Origin: Arthrobacter sulfonylureivorans
Lineage (GTDB): Bacteria; Actinomycetota; Actinomycetes; Actinomycetales; Micrococcaceae
Assembly: GCA_004000035.1 (NCBI GenBank)
Contig: RJAE01000011.1
Span: forward strand, 1-64,000
Reading direction: 5' to 3'
Length of the DNA: 64,000 bases
Made by a program: the position numbers and the translations under genes
The notes under the pieces: generated by a model
What the model was told of the DNA's origin: nothing
Database searches by the model: none
The model's input: the letters and a program-made list of their open reading frames with translations, nothing else
Part shown: positions 33,943 through 42,072 of the stretch, in pieces
Position numbering within the stretch: position 1 is the first letter of the stretch
Layout: every line of letters starts with the position of its first letter

Positions 33943-35053
33943 AATGGGGCTTCACTTTCTCGGAGAACAGCTCCAGGCTGCGCATCGCCTTCTGGTGCTT
34001 CAGGCCGGGGTGGGTGGTCCAGAGCATCATGTGCTCCAGGCCGACTTCGCGCTGCAGTTCCTGGATTTTCTCGGTCACGTACTCCGGCGTGCCCACCAGC
34101 ATGTTGCGGTCCATCAGCATGTCGAAGTCCAGTGTGTGTGCGTCGGTGAGTTCTTCGCCCTCTTCCATCAGGTTGGACAGGCCGCGCCAGTGGGTGATCC
34201 AGCGGTAGGTGTTCATGACCGCTTCCTCGAACTCTTCGCGCGCCTGCTCCATGGTGTCGGCCACGTACACGTCGCGGACCAGCGCGATGCCCTCGCCCAG
34301 CGGCACCTCGCGGCCCTGCGCCTGGGCGGCGTGCTCGCGGTACAGGTCAAACCGGCCCTTGAGTGCGGAGACCGGCGGCAGCCAGAAGATGCCCTGGACC
34401 CCGTTCTGGGCGGCGCCGATGATGGACCGCGGGGTGTCGATGACCTGCCACAGCGGCAGCTTCGGCTGCAGCGGCCGGGGCGTCACGGCCATCTTCGTGA
34501 TGACGCCGTCCTCGGTGTACTCGGGTGTGGCGGGGGAGAGCGGGTGGTTCCACTTCACGCCCGGGGCCGGGAACTCATAGAACTCGCCCTTGTGGCTGAA
34601 GAAGTCGTTGTACCAGGCCTTGTCGAGGATCTCCATGGTCTCGGCGAAGAGCGCACGGTTCTTCTCCTGGTCGCGCGGATCGGCTGCCGGATTCAGGTTC
34701 AGTGCCTCGCGCCCGTACAGGCCGCGGCCGACGCCGACCTCGAGCCGGCCGTCGGAGAGCTGGTCCAGCAGCGCCAGGTCTTCGGCCAGCCGCAGCGGAT
34801 GCCAGAACGTCACAATGGAAGCGGCCTGGCCAATGCGGATCTTCGATGTCCGGGCGGCAATGTCCACGCCCATCATGATGGGGTTGGGCGTCAGTTCCTG
34901 GCCCTCGTGGCCGAAGTGGTGCTCGGTGTACCAGGTGGACCAGAAGCCGTACTTCTCGGCGGCCACCGCATACTCGCGCGCATCCTTCATGTGCTGGTTG
35001 TAGTTGCCCAGATCGCCGGGGGCACCGAGGCCGTGGAAGATGGAAAAGCGCAT
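33935..35053 (-). CDS. LLM-class (luciferase-like) flavin-dependent monooxygenase
   Basis: A 372-aa TIM-barrel enzyme that uses reduced FMN supplied by a separate reductase. Typical stretches are YGFWSTWYTEHHF near 37, IRIGQAASIVTFWHPLRLAEDLALLDQLSDGRLEVGVGRG near 75-115, and LVGTPEYVTEKIQEL near the C-terminus. Start: ATG 35053 with a GAAAGGA site. It belongs to the group that includes bacterial luciferase and heterocycle-opening monooxygenases. The likely reductase partner is the fusion protein encoded divergently (35927-36874). First enzyme gene after the GntR regulator. Confidence 0.88.
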   Translation of the reverse strand: MRFSIFHGLGAPGDLGNYNQHMKDAREYAVAAEKYGFWSTWYTEHHFGHEGQELTPNPIMMGVDIAARTSKIRIGQAASIVTFWHPLRLAEDLALLDQLSDGRLEVGVGRGLYGREALNLNPAADPRDQEKNRALFAETMEILDKAWYNDFFSHKGEFYEFPAPGVKWNHPLSPATPEYTEDGVITKMAVTPRPLQPKLPLWQVIDTPRSIIGAAQNGVQGIFWLPPVSALKGRFDLYREHAAQAQGREVPLGEGIALVRDVYVADTMEQAREEFEEAVMNTYRWITHWRGLSNLMEEGEELTDAHTLDFDMLMDRNMLVGTPEYVTEKIQELQREVGLEHMMLWTTHPGLKHQKAMRSLELFSEKVKPHFD

Positions 35054-35100
35054 GGTGGGTCCTTTCAAGGGCTCAGATGGCCAGATGGTGTAGTAGAAGG

Positions 35101-35787
35101 TCAGTCGTTTCGGGTCCGCGAGTCGGTCAGGACTTCGCGGGAGGATGCATAGACGTGGTTGCGCATGGCCGCTTCGGCGCCGAAGTGGTCCTTGTCCTTG
35201 ATCATCTCCAGCACCGTGCGGTGTTCGGAGGTTGAGGCGATGATCCGGCCGGGATGCCCGGCCGTGCGCAGGACCAGCCGGTGGTAGGCCAACTGGTTCA
35301 TCAGGCGCCCGTAGTGTTCAGCCAGCTTGTTATTGTCGGCGCCCAGGATGATGGTCTGGTGGAACTCATGCACCAGTGCTGCATAGCGCTCGGCGTCGCC
35401 TGCGGCGGCGGCCTCATCGGATTCCTCCAGATTGCGTTCCAGGACCGCAATCTCGCGCACCGGGCCGCGGCGGGCCAGCAGACCCGCGGCCAGTCCTTCG
35501 AAGCTCTCCTTGAGCTGGAACAGTTCAACAATCTCGCGCCGGGTGGGTTCCCGGACGAAGGTCCCGACTTTCGGCCGGATCTCCACCAGGCCTTCGTGCT
35601 GCAGCTGCTTCAGCGCTTCACGAATCGGTGTGCGGCTCACGTCGAACTCCTGCGAGAGGAAGACCTCGGACACCGGAGCGCCCGGAGGGAAGTCACCGCC
35701 CAGGATGAGCGCGCGGACTCGGTCGAGGAGCGGCAGGTCGTGAACGGGAACAGCGAGGCCCTGCTCGGTGCTGAACGTCTGTTGCAT
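35101..35787 (-). CDS. GntR-family (FCD) regulator of the catabolic locus
   Basis: A 228-aa regulator: winged helix-turn-helix at about 15-75 (DRVRALILGGDFPPGAPVSE, SRTPIREALKQL) and an FCD helical ligand domain at about 85-215, with metal-ligand-type residues in YAALVHEFHQTI. Start ATG 35787 follows a CATAAT -10 box by 9 nt, so the mRNA is almost leaderless. Two direct repeats of GTTGCATRCATCA 21 nt apart overlap the start and promoter, suggesting autorepression and control of the divergent genes by a pathway intermediate. Confidence 0.88.
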   Translation of the reverse strand: MQQTFSTEQGLAVPVHDLPLLDRVRALILGGDFPPGAPVSEVFLSQEFDVSRTPIREALKQLQHEGLVEIRPKVGTFVREPTRREIVELFQLKESFEGLAAGLLARRGPVREIAVLERNLEESDEAAAAGDAERYAALVHEFHQTIILGADNNKLAEHYGRLMNQLAYHRLVLRTAGHPGRIIASTSEHRTVLEMIKDKDHFGAEAAMRNHVYASSREVLTDSRTRND

Positions 35788-35814
35788 ACATCAGAGATTA
35801 TGTTGCATGCATCA
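35781..35814. promoter_or_regulatory. GntR operator: two direct repeats two helical turns apart
   Basis: GTTGCATACATCA (35781-35793) and GTTGCATGCATCA (35802-35814) are spaced 21 nt start to start and flank the CATAAT -10 box (minus strand) of the GntR gene. Each copy contains a TGCATRCA near-palindrome. Confidence 0.6.
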
Positions 35815-35926
35815 GCTCGTCAAGGGCTTGGCCGAAATCTGTGTGATCTCCAGAACTAGCCAATGGATTCCACGAGTTTTCATTTCTTGTTGACCTTCGT
35901 TGGTGATCTACATTACGCTCACTGCC

Positions 35927-36874
35927 ATGCAACAGACTTTCGATAGTGCAGTGGCAAGTGTCTGGGCGGCGGCGTGGGACCGCGGCGAGGTCGAGGCGCT
36001 CGAAGCGCTGGCGACGCCGGACTACATCAGGATCAGCAAAGGCAGCGGCAAGGGCATGAGCCTTGCGCAACTGCAGGCGGACATCCGGGACGTCCGGCAG
36101 GCCTTCCCGGACCTGGCCACCACCGTGGACGCAGTGGTGGTCGACGGCGACACCGCAGCCATCTTCTGGACCTCAACCGGAACCCACCAAGCCGCTTTCA
36201 TGGGCGTGCCGCCGACCGGACGCCGGGTGCAGACCCGCGGCTCCAACTTCGTGACCATGGAAGGCGGCCGGATCAAGCAGGAAACGGTGACCTGGGACAG
36301 CAGCGAGCTGCTGGGTTCGCTCGGCATCCGGCACCTGGGTGACGCGCTCGCAGAGACGGGCACCGGCGTCGTTGTTGATTCGCTCTCCGGGGAACCGGAC
36401 CCGGAGATCATGAAGACGTTCAACCGGCAGTTTGTCACCGGCGTGACCGTGGTGACGACGACCGAGGGGGAAACCCCCAAGGGGCTCGCGGTGAACGCTT
36501 ACGCATCCGTTTCGCTGGAACCCCCGCTGGTGATGGTCTGCATCCAGAAGACCTCGTCCACCTACCCGGCGCTGTTCGCGTCCACCCATCTGGGCATCAA
36601 CATCCTCAGCAACCAGCAGCAAGGCACCGTTTCCACCTTCGCATCCAAGGCGGCAGACAAATTCGCCGAGATCGACTGGCACGCCGGCCCCAACGGCTCC
36701 CCCCTGCTGGACGGATCGTCGGCCGCGCTGGAAGCCGAGATCCGGGAACGTTTCCAAGCAAAGACCCACACCGTCTTCATCTGCCGCGTGCGGCACGCCG
36801 AAGTCAGCGACGCGGCGCCCATGGTCTACCAGGCCGGCCGCTTCTACGACAGCGAAGGCCTGTCCCCGCTGTAG
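35927..36874 (+). CDS. Fusion of SnoaL-like (NTF2-fold) domain and flavin reductase
   Basis: A 315-aa two-domain protein. Residues 1 to about 135 form an NTF2-fold SnoaL-like domain (SVWAAAWDRGEVEALEALATPDYIRI to GGRIKQETVTWD). About 155-315 form a flavin_reduct domain (TFNRQFVTGVTVVTT, GLAVNAYASVSLEPPLVMVCIQK, LGINILSNQQQ, VFICRVRHAEV). The reductase should supply FMNH2 to the monooxygenase encoded on the other side of the divergent promoter. The SnoaL-like part may bind substrate or promote cyclisation or hydrolysis. The joint is in one frame with no stop, so it is a genuine fusion. Start ATG 35927, no clear ribosome site. Confidence 0.85.
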   Translation: MQQTFDSAVASVWAAAWDRGEVEALEALATPDYIRISKGSGKGMSLAQLQADIRDVRQAFPDLATTVDAVVVDGDTAAIFWTSTGTHQAAFMGVPPTGRRVQTRGSNFVTMEGGRIKQETVTWDSSELLGSLGIRHLGDALAETGTGVVVDSLSGEPDPEIMKTFNRQFVTGVTVVTTTEGETPKGLAVNAYASVSLEPPLVMVCIQKTSSTYPALFASTHLGINILSNQQQGTVSTFASKAADKFAEIDWHAGPNGSPLLDGSSAALEAEIRERFQAKTHTVFICRVRHAEVSDAAPMVYQAGRFYDSEGLSPL

Positions 36875-36916
36875 CGGCACCTGCCGGCAGCTTGATCACG
36901 AGAGTCGGAGATTTTC

Positions 36917-38557
36917 ATGGTTCAACAGTTAGCCAAGCCGCCCACCGGAACGCCAAGCGATCCGCTGCCGGGCGGCATTCAGACCAATCGAAAGCCTGGA
37001 GTAGTTTTCTGGGTGTCGCTGGGACTGATTGCAGCGTTCGTCCTCTGGGCGGCGGTGTCGCCGGACAGCCTGGGCGCAGCCATGACCACAAGCATGGACT
37101 GGGTGGCGCGGTCGGTGGGCTGGAGCTACCTCCTGGTCACCCTGTTGTGCATAGGGCTCATGCTCTACCTGGCTTTTAGCCGTTTTGGCGGTATTCGTTT
37201 GGGGTCAACTACGGACCGGCCGGAATACAGCACGTGGGCTTGGCTGGCCATGATCCTGTCCGCCGTGATGGGCATCGGCCTGATCAGCTATGGCGTGGCA
37301 GAACCGATCTCGCACTTCATGGCGCCTCCGCACGCTTTGGCCGAGCCGGAAACCATGCAGGCCGCCGTCCGGGCGATGCAGTTCAGCTTCTTCGACTGGG
37401 GGCCGCATGCCTGGGCCGTGTTCGGGATCTTCGGGCTCGCCATTGGCTACTCAACCCACCGCAAAAAGCGTCCCGGTCTCGTCTCTCCCATGCTTCGGCC
37501 CATTTTCGGCAAAGCCGTAGACGGTTGGTTCGGCAAGCTGATCGACGTCTTCGCCATCATTGCCACGCTCTTTGGCACGACGACGTCTTTGGGTCTGGGC
37601 GCTTCGCAAATCGCCGAGGGAATGGACCGAGTTTTCGGGCTCCCGTCCAGCCTGGCCATGCAGATCCTCATCATTGCGGTGGTGACAGTGCTGTTCACGC
37701 TTTCCGCACTGTCAGGGGTGAACCGCGGGATTAAGTACATCAGCCAAGTAACCATGTCGCTGTCGGTCCTGCTGGCGCTCTTCGTGCTGATCACTGGACC
37801 CACCAATTTCATCTCCAACCTGTTCTTCCGCTCGGTAGGCACATACTTCAATGACTTCCTTGAGGCGAGCCTGATTACCCCGAGTACTCCCGAGGACATG
37901 CAGTGGATGCAGTGGTGGACCTACTTCATGATGGCTTGGTGGCTCAGCTGGGGTGCGTTCGTCGGCGTCTTCCTGGCCAAGATTTCCCGTGGCCGCACGA
38001 TCCGGCAGTTCGTCGCCGGCGTACTGGGCGTGCCGAGTGTTGTCTTCTTCGCCTGGTTCACCATTTTCGGAGGCACCGCCATCAACATGGACATGAATGG
38101 TGCAGGTATAGGCGAGGCGACGAACGAGAACATCAACTCGGCGTTCTTCGCGATGCTAGAGAACTTGCCGCTGGTGCAGGTCACCGCCATCGTCACCGTG
38201 ATCCTGGTGGCCCTGTTCTTCATCTCCGGCGCCGACGCCAACACCTTCGTGCTCAGCATGTTGTCATCCAAGGGGGCGCTGGAACCGAGCAAGCCGGTTC
38301 TGGGCATCTGGGGCGGGCTCACCGGCATGTGCGCGGTCCTGCTGCTCCTCGTCGGGGGCCTGGCCGCGCTGCAGCAAGCGGCCATGCTCTCGGCGCTGCC
38401 ATTCACCGTCATCGTTGCTCTACTGGGCGTTTCGTTGATCATCGAACTGCGCCGGGACCCTGAATTCCAGCGGATGGCCCGGCAGCAGCCCGTCCTGGCA
38501 GTGCCATCTGCCGAGCGGCCGCCGGCCGCTGACACGGAACCGAGTCCGCTGGACTGA
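36917..38557 (+). CDS. BCCT-family transporter
   Basis: A 546-aa secondary transporter with 12 predicted helices. Helix 3 reads VMGIGLISYGVAEPISHF, the Gly-rich MGIG type of sodium-coupled betaine/choline carriers. A Trp-rich segment (QWMQWWTYFMMAWWLSWGAF) matches the aromatic box and helix 8 signature. It should import a quaternary or zwitterionic amine; the substrate is open. Ribosome site GGAG before ATG 36917. It lies 42 nt after the fusion gene, in the same operon. Confidence 0.92.
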   Translation: MVQQLAKPPTGTPSDPLPGGIQTNRKPGVVFWVSLGLIAAFVLWAAVSPDSLGAAMTTSMDWVARSVGWSYLLVTLLCIGLMLYLAFSRFGGIRLGSTTDRPEYSTWAWLAMILSAVMGIGLISYGVAEPISHFMAPPHALAEPETMQAAVRAMQFSFFDWGPHAWAVFGIFGLAIGYSTHRKKRPGLVSPMLRPIFGKAVDGWFGKLIDVFAIIATLFGTTTSLGLGASQIAEGMDRVFGLPSSLAMQILIIAVVTVLFTLSALSGVNRGIKYISQVTMSLSVLLALFVLITGPTNFISNLFFRSVGTYFNDFLEASLITPSTPEDMQWMQWWTYFMMAWWLSWGAFVGVFLAKISRGRTIRQFVAGVLGVPSVVFFAWFTIFGGTAINMDMNGAGIGEATNENINSAFFAMLENLPLVQVTAIVTVILVALFFISGADANTFVLSMLSSKGALEPSKPVLGIWGGLTGMCAVLLLLVGGLAALQQAAMLSALPFTVIVALLGVSLIIELRRDPEFQRMARQQPVLAVPSAERPPAADTEPSPLD

Positions 38558-38650
38558 TCTACCCCGGGCAGGCAGCGACGCCGACCCGGGCCGTTCCACC
38601 CGACAGCCCACAGGGGCCGCCGGTACCGACCGAGTATCTAAGGGACCACC

Positions 38651-40078
38651 GTGAACACTCAAACCAACAGCGTGCCCGTCGGGGAGGGCAGCATCGCTGA
38701 GGACCGTGGCTATCGCGACAGCCTCACCAAGATCGAGCCGTACGGCATCGAACACATTCCCGACGTGGAGCGCCACGGCAAGCCGCGCTCGCAGTTCTTC
38801 CTCTGGTTCGCCGCCGGGATGAATTTTCCGCTGGTGGTGCTGGGCTTCAGTGCCGCCTACTTCGGGCTGCCTTTCTGGTCGGCCGTGCTGGCCATTCTCG
38901 GAGCCGGCCTGGTCGCCGCCACGGTGATGGGCTATCTCTCCGGCATGGGTGTCCGGCTTGGCATCCCGCAGCAGATGCAGGCCCGCGGCCCGCTGGGCTT
39001 CATCGGCAACCTGCTGCCGGTCGCCTACGTCAACGTCTTCGCTGGCGTGGGTTGGGCCTCCGTGACCGTCATCCTCGGAGGGCAGGCCATCGGACTGCTC
39101 ACCGGCATGCCGTTCTGGCTGTCCGCTCTGGCCCTGATGCTGCTGCAGCTCGGCGTGGCCGTGATGGGCTACAACCTGATCCACTTCCTGCAGCGGGTGC
39201 TCTCCTTCGTGCTGCTGGCCGGCTTCATCTTCGTCACCGTCGTGACGGTGGCCTCTGGAAAGGTGGTCAACACCCCCAACCCCGACGCCGAGGGTTTCCT
39301 GGGCGTCGGCGGCTGGATCATTTTCTTCGGCTACTTCTTCTCCTACATCGTGGCGTGGATGCCGTTCGCCTCCGACTACTCGCGCTACCTGCCCAACAGT
39401 GCCGCCAACCGCCGCGGCGCCGGCTGGTTCACCATGCTGGGCAACTTCATCACGCTCTCCTGGATGGGCATCCTCGGCGCGCTGCTCGGCTCCACCGCCA
39501 CCTCCTCCGACACCATTGCGGCGCTGGACGAATTGATGGGTCCGTGGGCGATCATCGGACTCGGCATCGTGGCCCTGTCCTCCTTCACGCAGAACTTCCT
39601 CAACGTCTACGGCGGTGCCATCTCCATCCAAACCATGGGCGTGCCCGTCAGCCGGCACATCGCCGTCGTCTTCATCTGCATCGCCTCTTATTTGGTGGCG
39701 CTCTGGGGTCAGCACGGGTTCTACGACGGCTTTACCGCCTTCCTGAACCTGACCGCCTACTGCATTGCGCCGTATGTGGCAGTGCTGATCTGCGACTACC
39801 TCTTCGGCGGGCGCCGGAGCCAGCAGGGCGTCCAGGAGCTCTACGACAAGTCGCGGAAGTTCGAGTGGGGGTTCATTGCCTGGGCGGCCGGCGTGCTGGG
39901 CTCCTCGCCGTTCTGGATTTCCGCCATCTACACTGGCCCTGTTGCAGCAGCTTTCCCGCAGATCGGCGACCTGTCGTTCTATGTGGGTGCCGTGATCGCG
40001 ACCGTGGTCTACCTGGTGACTTACCGGCTGCCGCGGCTGTCCGGGCGTCCGCTGCTCATCGCCGACAAGGAGGGCTAG
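38651..40078 (+). CDS. NCS1-family nucleobase/heterocycle permease
   Basis: A 475-aa transporter of the purine/cytosine/hydantoin permease family, with about 12 helices. An acidic leader SLTKIEPYGIEHIP precedes helix 1, and GMNFPLVVLGFSAAYFGL and ASDYSRYLP are typical. NCS1 substrates are nitrogen heterocycles or ureides. It starts with GTG after an AGGGA site, 93 nt after the BCCT gene. Two different importers in one operon imply either two substrates or uptake of a precursor plus an intermediate. Confidence 0.88.
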   Translation: MNTQTNSVPVGEGSIAEDRGYRDSLTKIEPYGIEHIPDVERHGKPRSQFFLWFAAGMNFPLVVLGFSAAYFGLPFWSAVLAILGAGLVAATVMGYLSGMGVRLGIPQQMQARGPLGFIGNLLPVAYVNVFAGVGWASVTVILGGQAIGLLTGMPFWLSALALMLLQLGVAVMGYNLIHFLQRVLSFVLLAGFIFVTVVTVASGKVVNTPNPDAEGFLGVGGWIIFFGYFFSYIVAWMPFASDYSRYLPNSAANRRGAGWFTMLGNFITLSWMGILGALLGSTATSSDTIAALDELMGPWAIIGLGIVALSSFTQNFLNVYGGAISIQTMGVPVSRHIAVVFICIASYLVALWGQHGFYDGFTAFLNLTAYCIAPYVAVLICDYLFGGRRSQQGVQELYDKSRKFEWGFIAWAAGVLGSSPFWISAIYTGPVAAAFPQIGDLSFYVGAVIATVVYLVTYRLPRLSGRPLLIADKEG

Positions 40079-40081
40079 GAC

Positions 40082-40666
40082 ATGCCGGACGGGAACCGGA
40101 CCCACCCCGCAGCGGGGGAGCAGCACCTGGTGGTTGTCGACATGCAGCGTGCGTTCCGTCAGCAGGGCGACTGGCACGTTCCGCGCTACGATGCGGCCGC
40201 CGGGGTTATCGCCCGGCTAGTGGGCGGAGGCTTTACCCCGATCATCACGCGGTTCGTGCCGGATCCGGCCGAGTCCGGTTCCTGGTCCGCCTACTACGAC
40301 CGCTGGCAGAGCATGCGGCTGGACCCGTCGGATGCCGTCTGGGAGGTGGAGCTGCCCGGGATCGACGTCGGGGCGGTGACGCTGGATCTGCCGACCTTCA
40401 CCAAATGGGGCGTGGAACTGGCCGGCCGCATCCCGGCGGGCGACGAAATCATCCTCACCGGCGTCGCCACCGACTGCTGCATCCTGGCCACCGCGCTCGG
40501 GGCCGTGGACGCCGGACGCTACGTCACGGTGGTCGCGGACGCCTGTGCCGGACAAAGCGACCGGGCGCACGAGTCGACCCTGGGCTTGCTGGAACTGCTC
40601 TCGCCGATGGTCACCGTGACCACCAGTGCGGAACTGGTTGCCCGGCCACAACCTGCGGCGGTCTGA
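40082..40666 (+). CDS. Isochorismatase-family cysteine hydrolase
   Basis: A 194-aa hydrolase with the Asp-Lys-Cys triad visible: LVVVDMQRAF near residue 20, DLPTFTKWG near 108 and GVATDCCIL with Cys near 131. The family includes N-carbamoylsarcosine amidase, nicotinamidase and RutB, which release ammonia or carbamate from amides. It begins 4 nt after the permease stop, with GGAGGGC upstream, so it is co-translated. It fits a final amide or carbamate cleavage step for the locus (inference). A strong terminator follows. Confidence 0.88.
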   Translation: MPDGNRTHPAAGEQHLVVVDMQRAFRQQGDWHVPRYDAAAGVIARLVGGGFTPIITRFVPDPAESGSWSAYYDRWQSMRLDPSDAVWEVELPGIDVGAVTLDLPTFTKWGVELAGRIPAGDEIILTGVATDCCILATALGAVDAGRYVTVVADACAGQSDRAHESTLGLLELLSPMVTVTTSAELVARPQPAAV

Positions 40667-40687
40667 AAGCCAAACGCACTTAATGCT

Positions 40688-40720
40688 CGACGGCGGTGCC
40701 CCACTGGGGTGCCGCCGTCG
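40688..40720 (+). terminator. Terminator hairpin of the rightward catabolic operon
   Basis: CGACGGCGGTGCCCC and GGGGTGCCGCCGTCG pair over 15 bp with two wobbles and a 3-nt loop, 22 nt past the stop. The stem core GACGGCGGTGCC recurs at several other 3' ends in the window. Confidence 0.8.
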
Positions 40721-40749
40721 GGCTTTGGAGGATTCTAAGTTCCATCCCC

Positions 40750-40798
40750 TTGACCGCACTCCCGACGAGGACTAATCTACAACCAAATGGTTGTAGAT
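40750..40798 (+). promoter_or_regulatory. Promoter with palindromic ArsR-type operator
   Basis: TTGACC (40750-40755), a 17-nt spacer and TAATCT (40773-40778) form a good promoter. ATCTACAACCA and its exact reverse complement (40775-40785, 40788-40798) form a near-continuous palindrome that covers the -10 box and the ATG at 40787, a layout that gives tight autorepression. Confidence 0.75.
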
Positions 40799-41119
40799 CA
40801 AGTCAGTAGCCTCGAGTTGGACCGCCTGTTCCAGGCACTCGCCGACGCCACCCGCCGCGACATTGTGGCGAGAGTGCTCACCGGGGAGTTCTCTGTGTCG
40901 GGGCTGGCAGCTGGGTATGAGATGAGTTTCGCCGCGGTGCAGAAACACGTCGCGGTATTGGAACGGGCTTCCCTGGTGGTTAAAGAGAAGCACGGTAGGG
41001 AGCAGATGGTGCGGCCTCATCCTGAAGGAGTGCGAAGAGCGCGTCGACTGCTCGATGAATACGAGATGCTCTGGCGGCAACGGGTTGACCGGATCCAGGA
41101 CATTCTCGCCGACGGATAG
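40787..41119 (+). CDS. ArsR-family transcriptional regulator
   Basis: A 110-aa winged-helix repressor (LDRLFQALADATRRDIVARVL, then MSFAAVQKHVAVLERASLVVKEKHGREQ). No metal-binding Cys cluster is present, so it is of the kind paired with SRPBCC proteins rather than a metal sensor. Leaderless ATG at 40787. The operator palindrome spans its own start codon. First gene of an ArsR-SRPBCC-VOC operon. Confidence 0.9.
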   Translation: MVVDQVSSLELDRLFQALADATRRDIVARVLTGEFSVSGLAAGYEMSFAAVQKHVAVLERASLVVKEKHGREQMVRPHPEGVRRARRLLDEYEMLWRQRVDRIQDILADG

Positions 41120-41131
41120 GAAGGCACCATC

Positions 41132-41629
41132 ATGCCGGTTATCGACACCAAACAGGACCTTGACGGTCTCAAATTCACCCTCGTTGCGGAGTTCGACGCA
41201 CCCGTCGAGCGCGTGTGGCAGATCTGGGAAGATCCACGCCAACTCGAGCGCTGGTGGGGGCCGCTCGAGTGGCCCGCCACCTTCAGCAAGCACGAGTTCA
41301 CTCCCGGCGGCAAGGCCAGCTACTACATGACCGGGCCGGACGGCGAGACGGCCGGCGGTTGGTGGAAGTTCACCTCCATCGAGGCCCCGAACAAGCTGGT
41401 GTTTGAGGACGGGTTTGCCGACGACGACGGAGAGCCGGTCGCGGACATGGGCACTACGTACGCCACGGTGACGCTGGAATCCGTTGGCGGCCGCACCCGG
41501 ATGACCACCGAGTCAAGGTTTGAATCCGCCGATCAGTTGCAGAAGATGCTCGAGATGGGCATGGTCGAGGGCATGCAAAGCGCTATGGGCCAGATCGACG
41601 CCATCCTGGCCGAGACCGCGTCCGTCTGA
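41132..41629 (+). CDS. SRPBCC (AHSA1-like) domain protein
   Basis: A 165-aa START-like protein with a hydrophobic cavity. Landmarks are LVAEFDAPVERVWQIWEDPRQLERWWGPLEWPATF near the N-terminus and a C-terminal helix (QLQKMLEMGMVEGMQSAMGQIDAIL). The frequent ArsR-SRPBCC pairing suggests that the regulator controls a ligand-binding or detoxification protein. Ribosome site AGGAAGG. It starts 13 nt after the ArsR stop. Confidence 0.88.
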   Translation: MPVIDTKQDLDGLKFTLVAEFDAPVERVWQIWEDPRQLERWWGPLEWPATFSKHEFTPGGKASYYMTGPDGETAGGWWKFTSIEAPNKLVFEDGFADDDGEPVADMGTTYATVTLESVGGRTRMTTESRFESADQLQKMLEMGMVEGMQSAMGQIDAILAETASV

Positions 41630-41664
41630 GCATGGCAACCTTCGAGCGGAAGGAGCACCCTACC

Positions 41665-42072
41665 GTGTCACTCGTACCGGCCGATCGGCCAGTGATTCTT
41701 GCGCTGCCGACGGCGGACCGCCGGGCCTCGTTCGACTTCTACACGGCACTTGGCCTGAGCGTATTCGGCGAACCCGCCGAGGACGGCATCCCCGAACCGC
41801 TGCAGTTCGATGTGAACTCCGGCCTGCGGCTGATGTTCGTGCCGCACGGCGGCTTCGGCTGGGTCACCAATAACCGGCCCACCGCCACCGGCGGGCAGAC
41901 CGAATGCCTGCTGGGCCTGCCGGTCGCCTCGCCGGAGGACGTGGACAACACCATCGCCACGGCCAGGCAGGCCGGCGGCAAGATCGTCATGGAGCCCGCC
42001 CAGCAACCCTGGGGCTACTCCGCGGTCTTCGCCGACCCTGACGACCACCTTTGGCAGGTCACCGCCGGGTAG
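41665..42072 (+). CDS. VOC-family (glyoxalase/bleomycin-resistance fold) protein
   Basis: A 135-aa protein with paired beta-alpha-beta-beta-beta modules (RPVILALPTADRRASFDFYTALGLSVFG and later GYSAVFADPDDHLWQV). The final Asp-rich segment is typical. Members bind metal, antibiotics or aldehyde adducts; substrate unknown. Start: I prefer GTG 41665, which has AAGGAG 9 nt upstream. An ATG at 41632, overlapping the end of the previous gene, would add 11 residues. Its 3' end overlaps the convergent GlxA-type gene by 14 nt. Confidence 0.78.
   Translation: MSLVPADRPVILALPTADRRASFDFYTALGLSVFGEPAEDGIPEPLQFDVNSGLRLMFVPHGGFGWVTNNRPTATGGQTECLLGLPVASPEDVDNTIATARQAGGKIVMEPAQQPWGYSAVFADPDDHLWQVTAG

Noticed and set aside
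38420-40177. 585-codon minus frame across the NCS1 and hydrolase genes
   Set aside because: It is His/Gln/Asp rich, typical of a shadow frame. The plus-strand transporter and hydrolase have clear family motifs.
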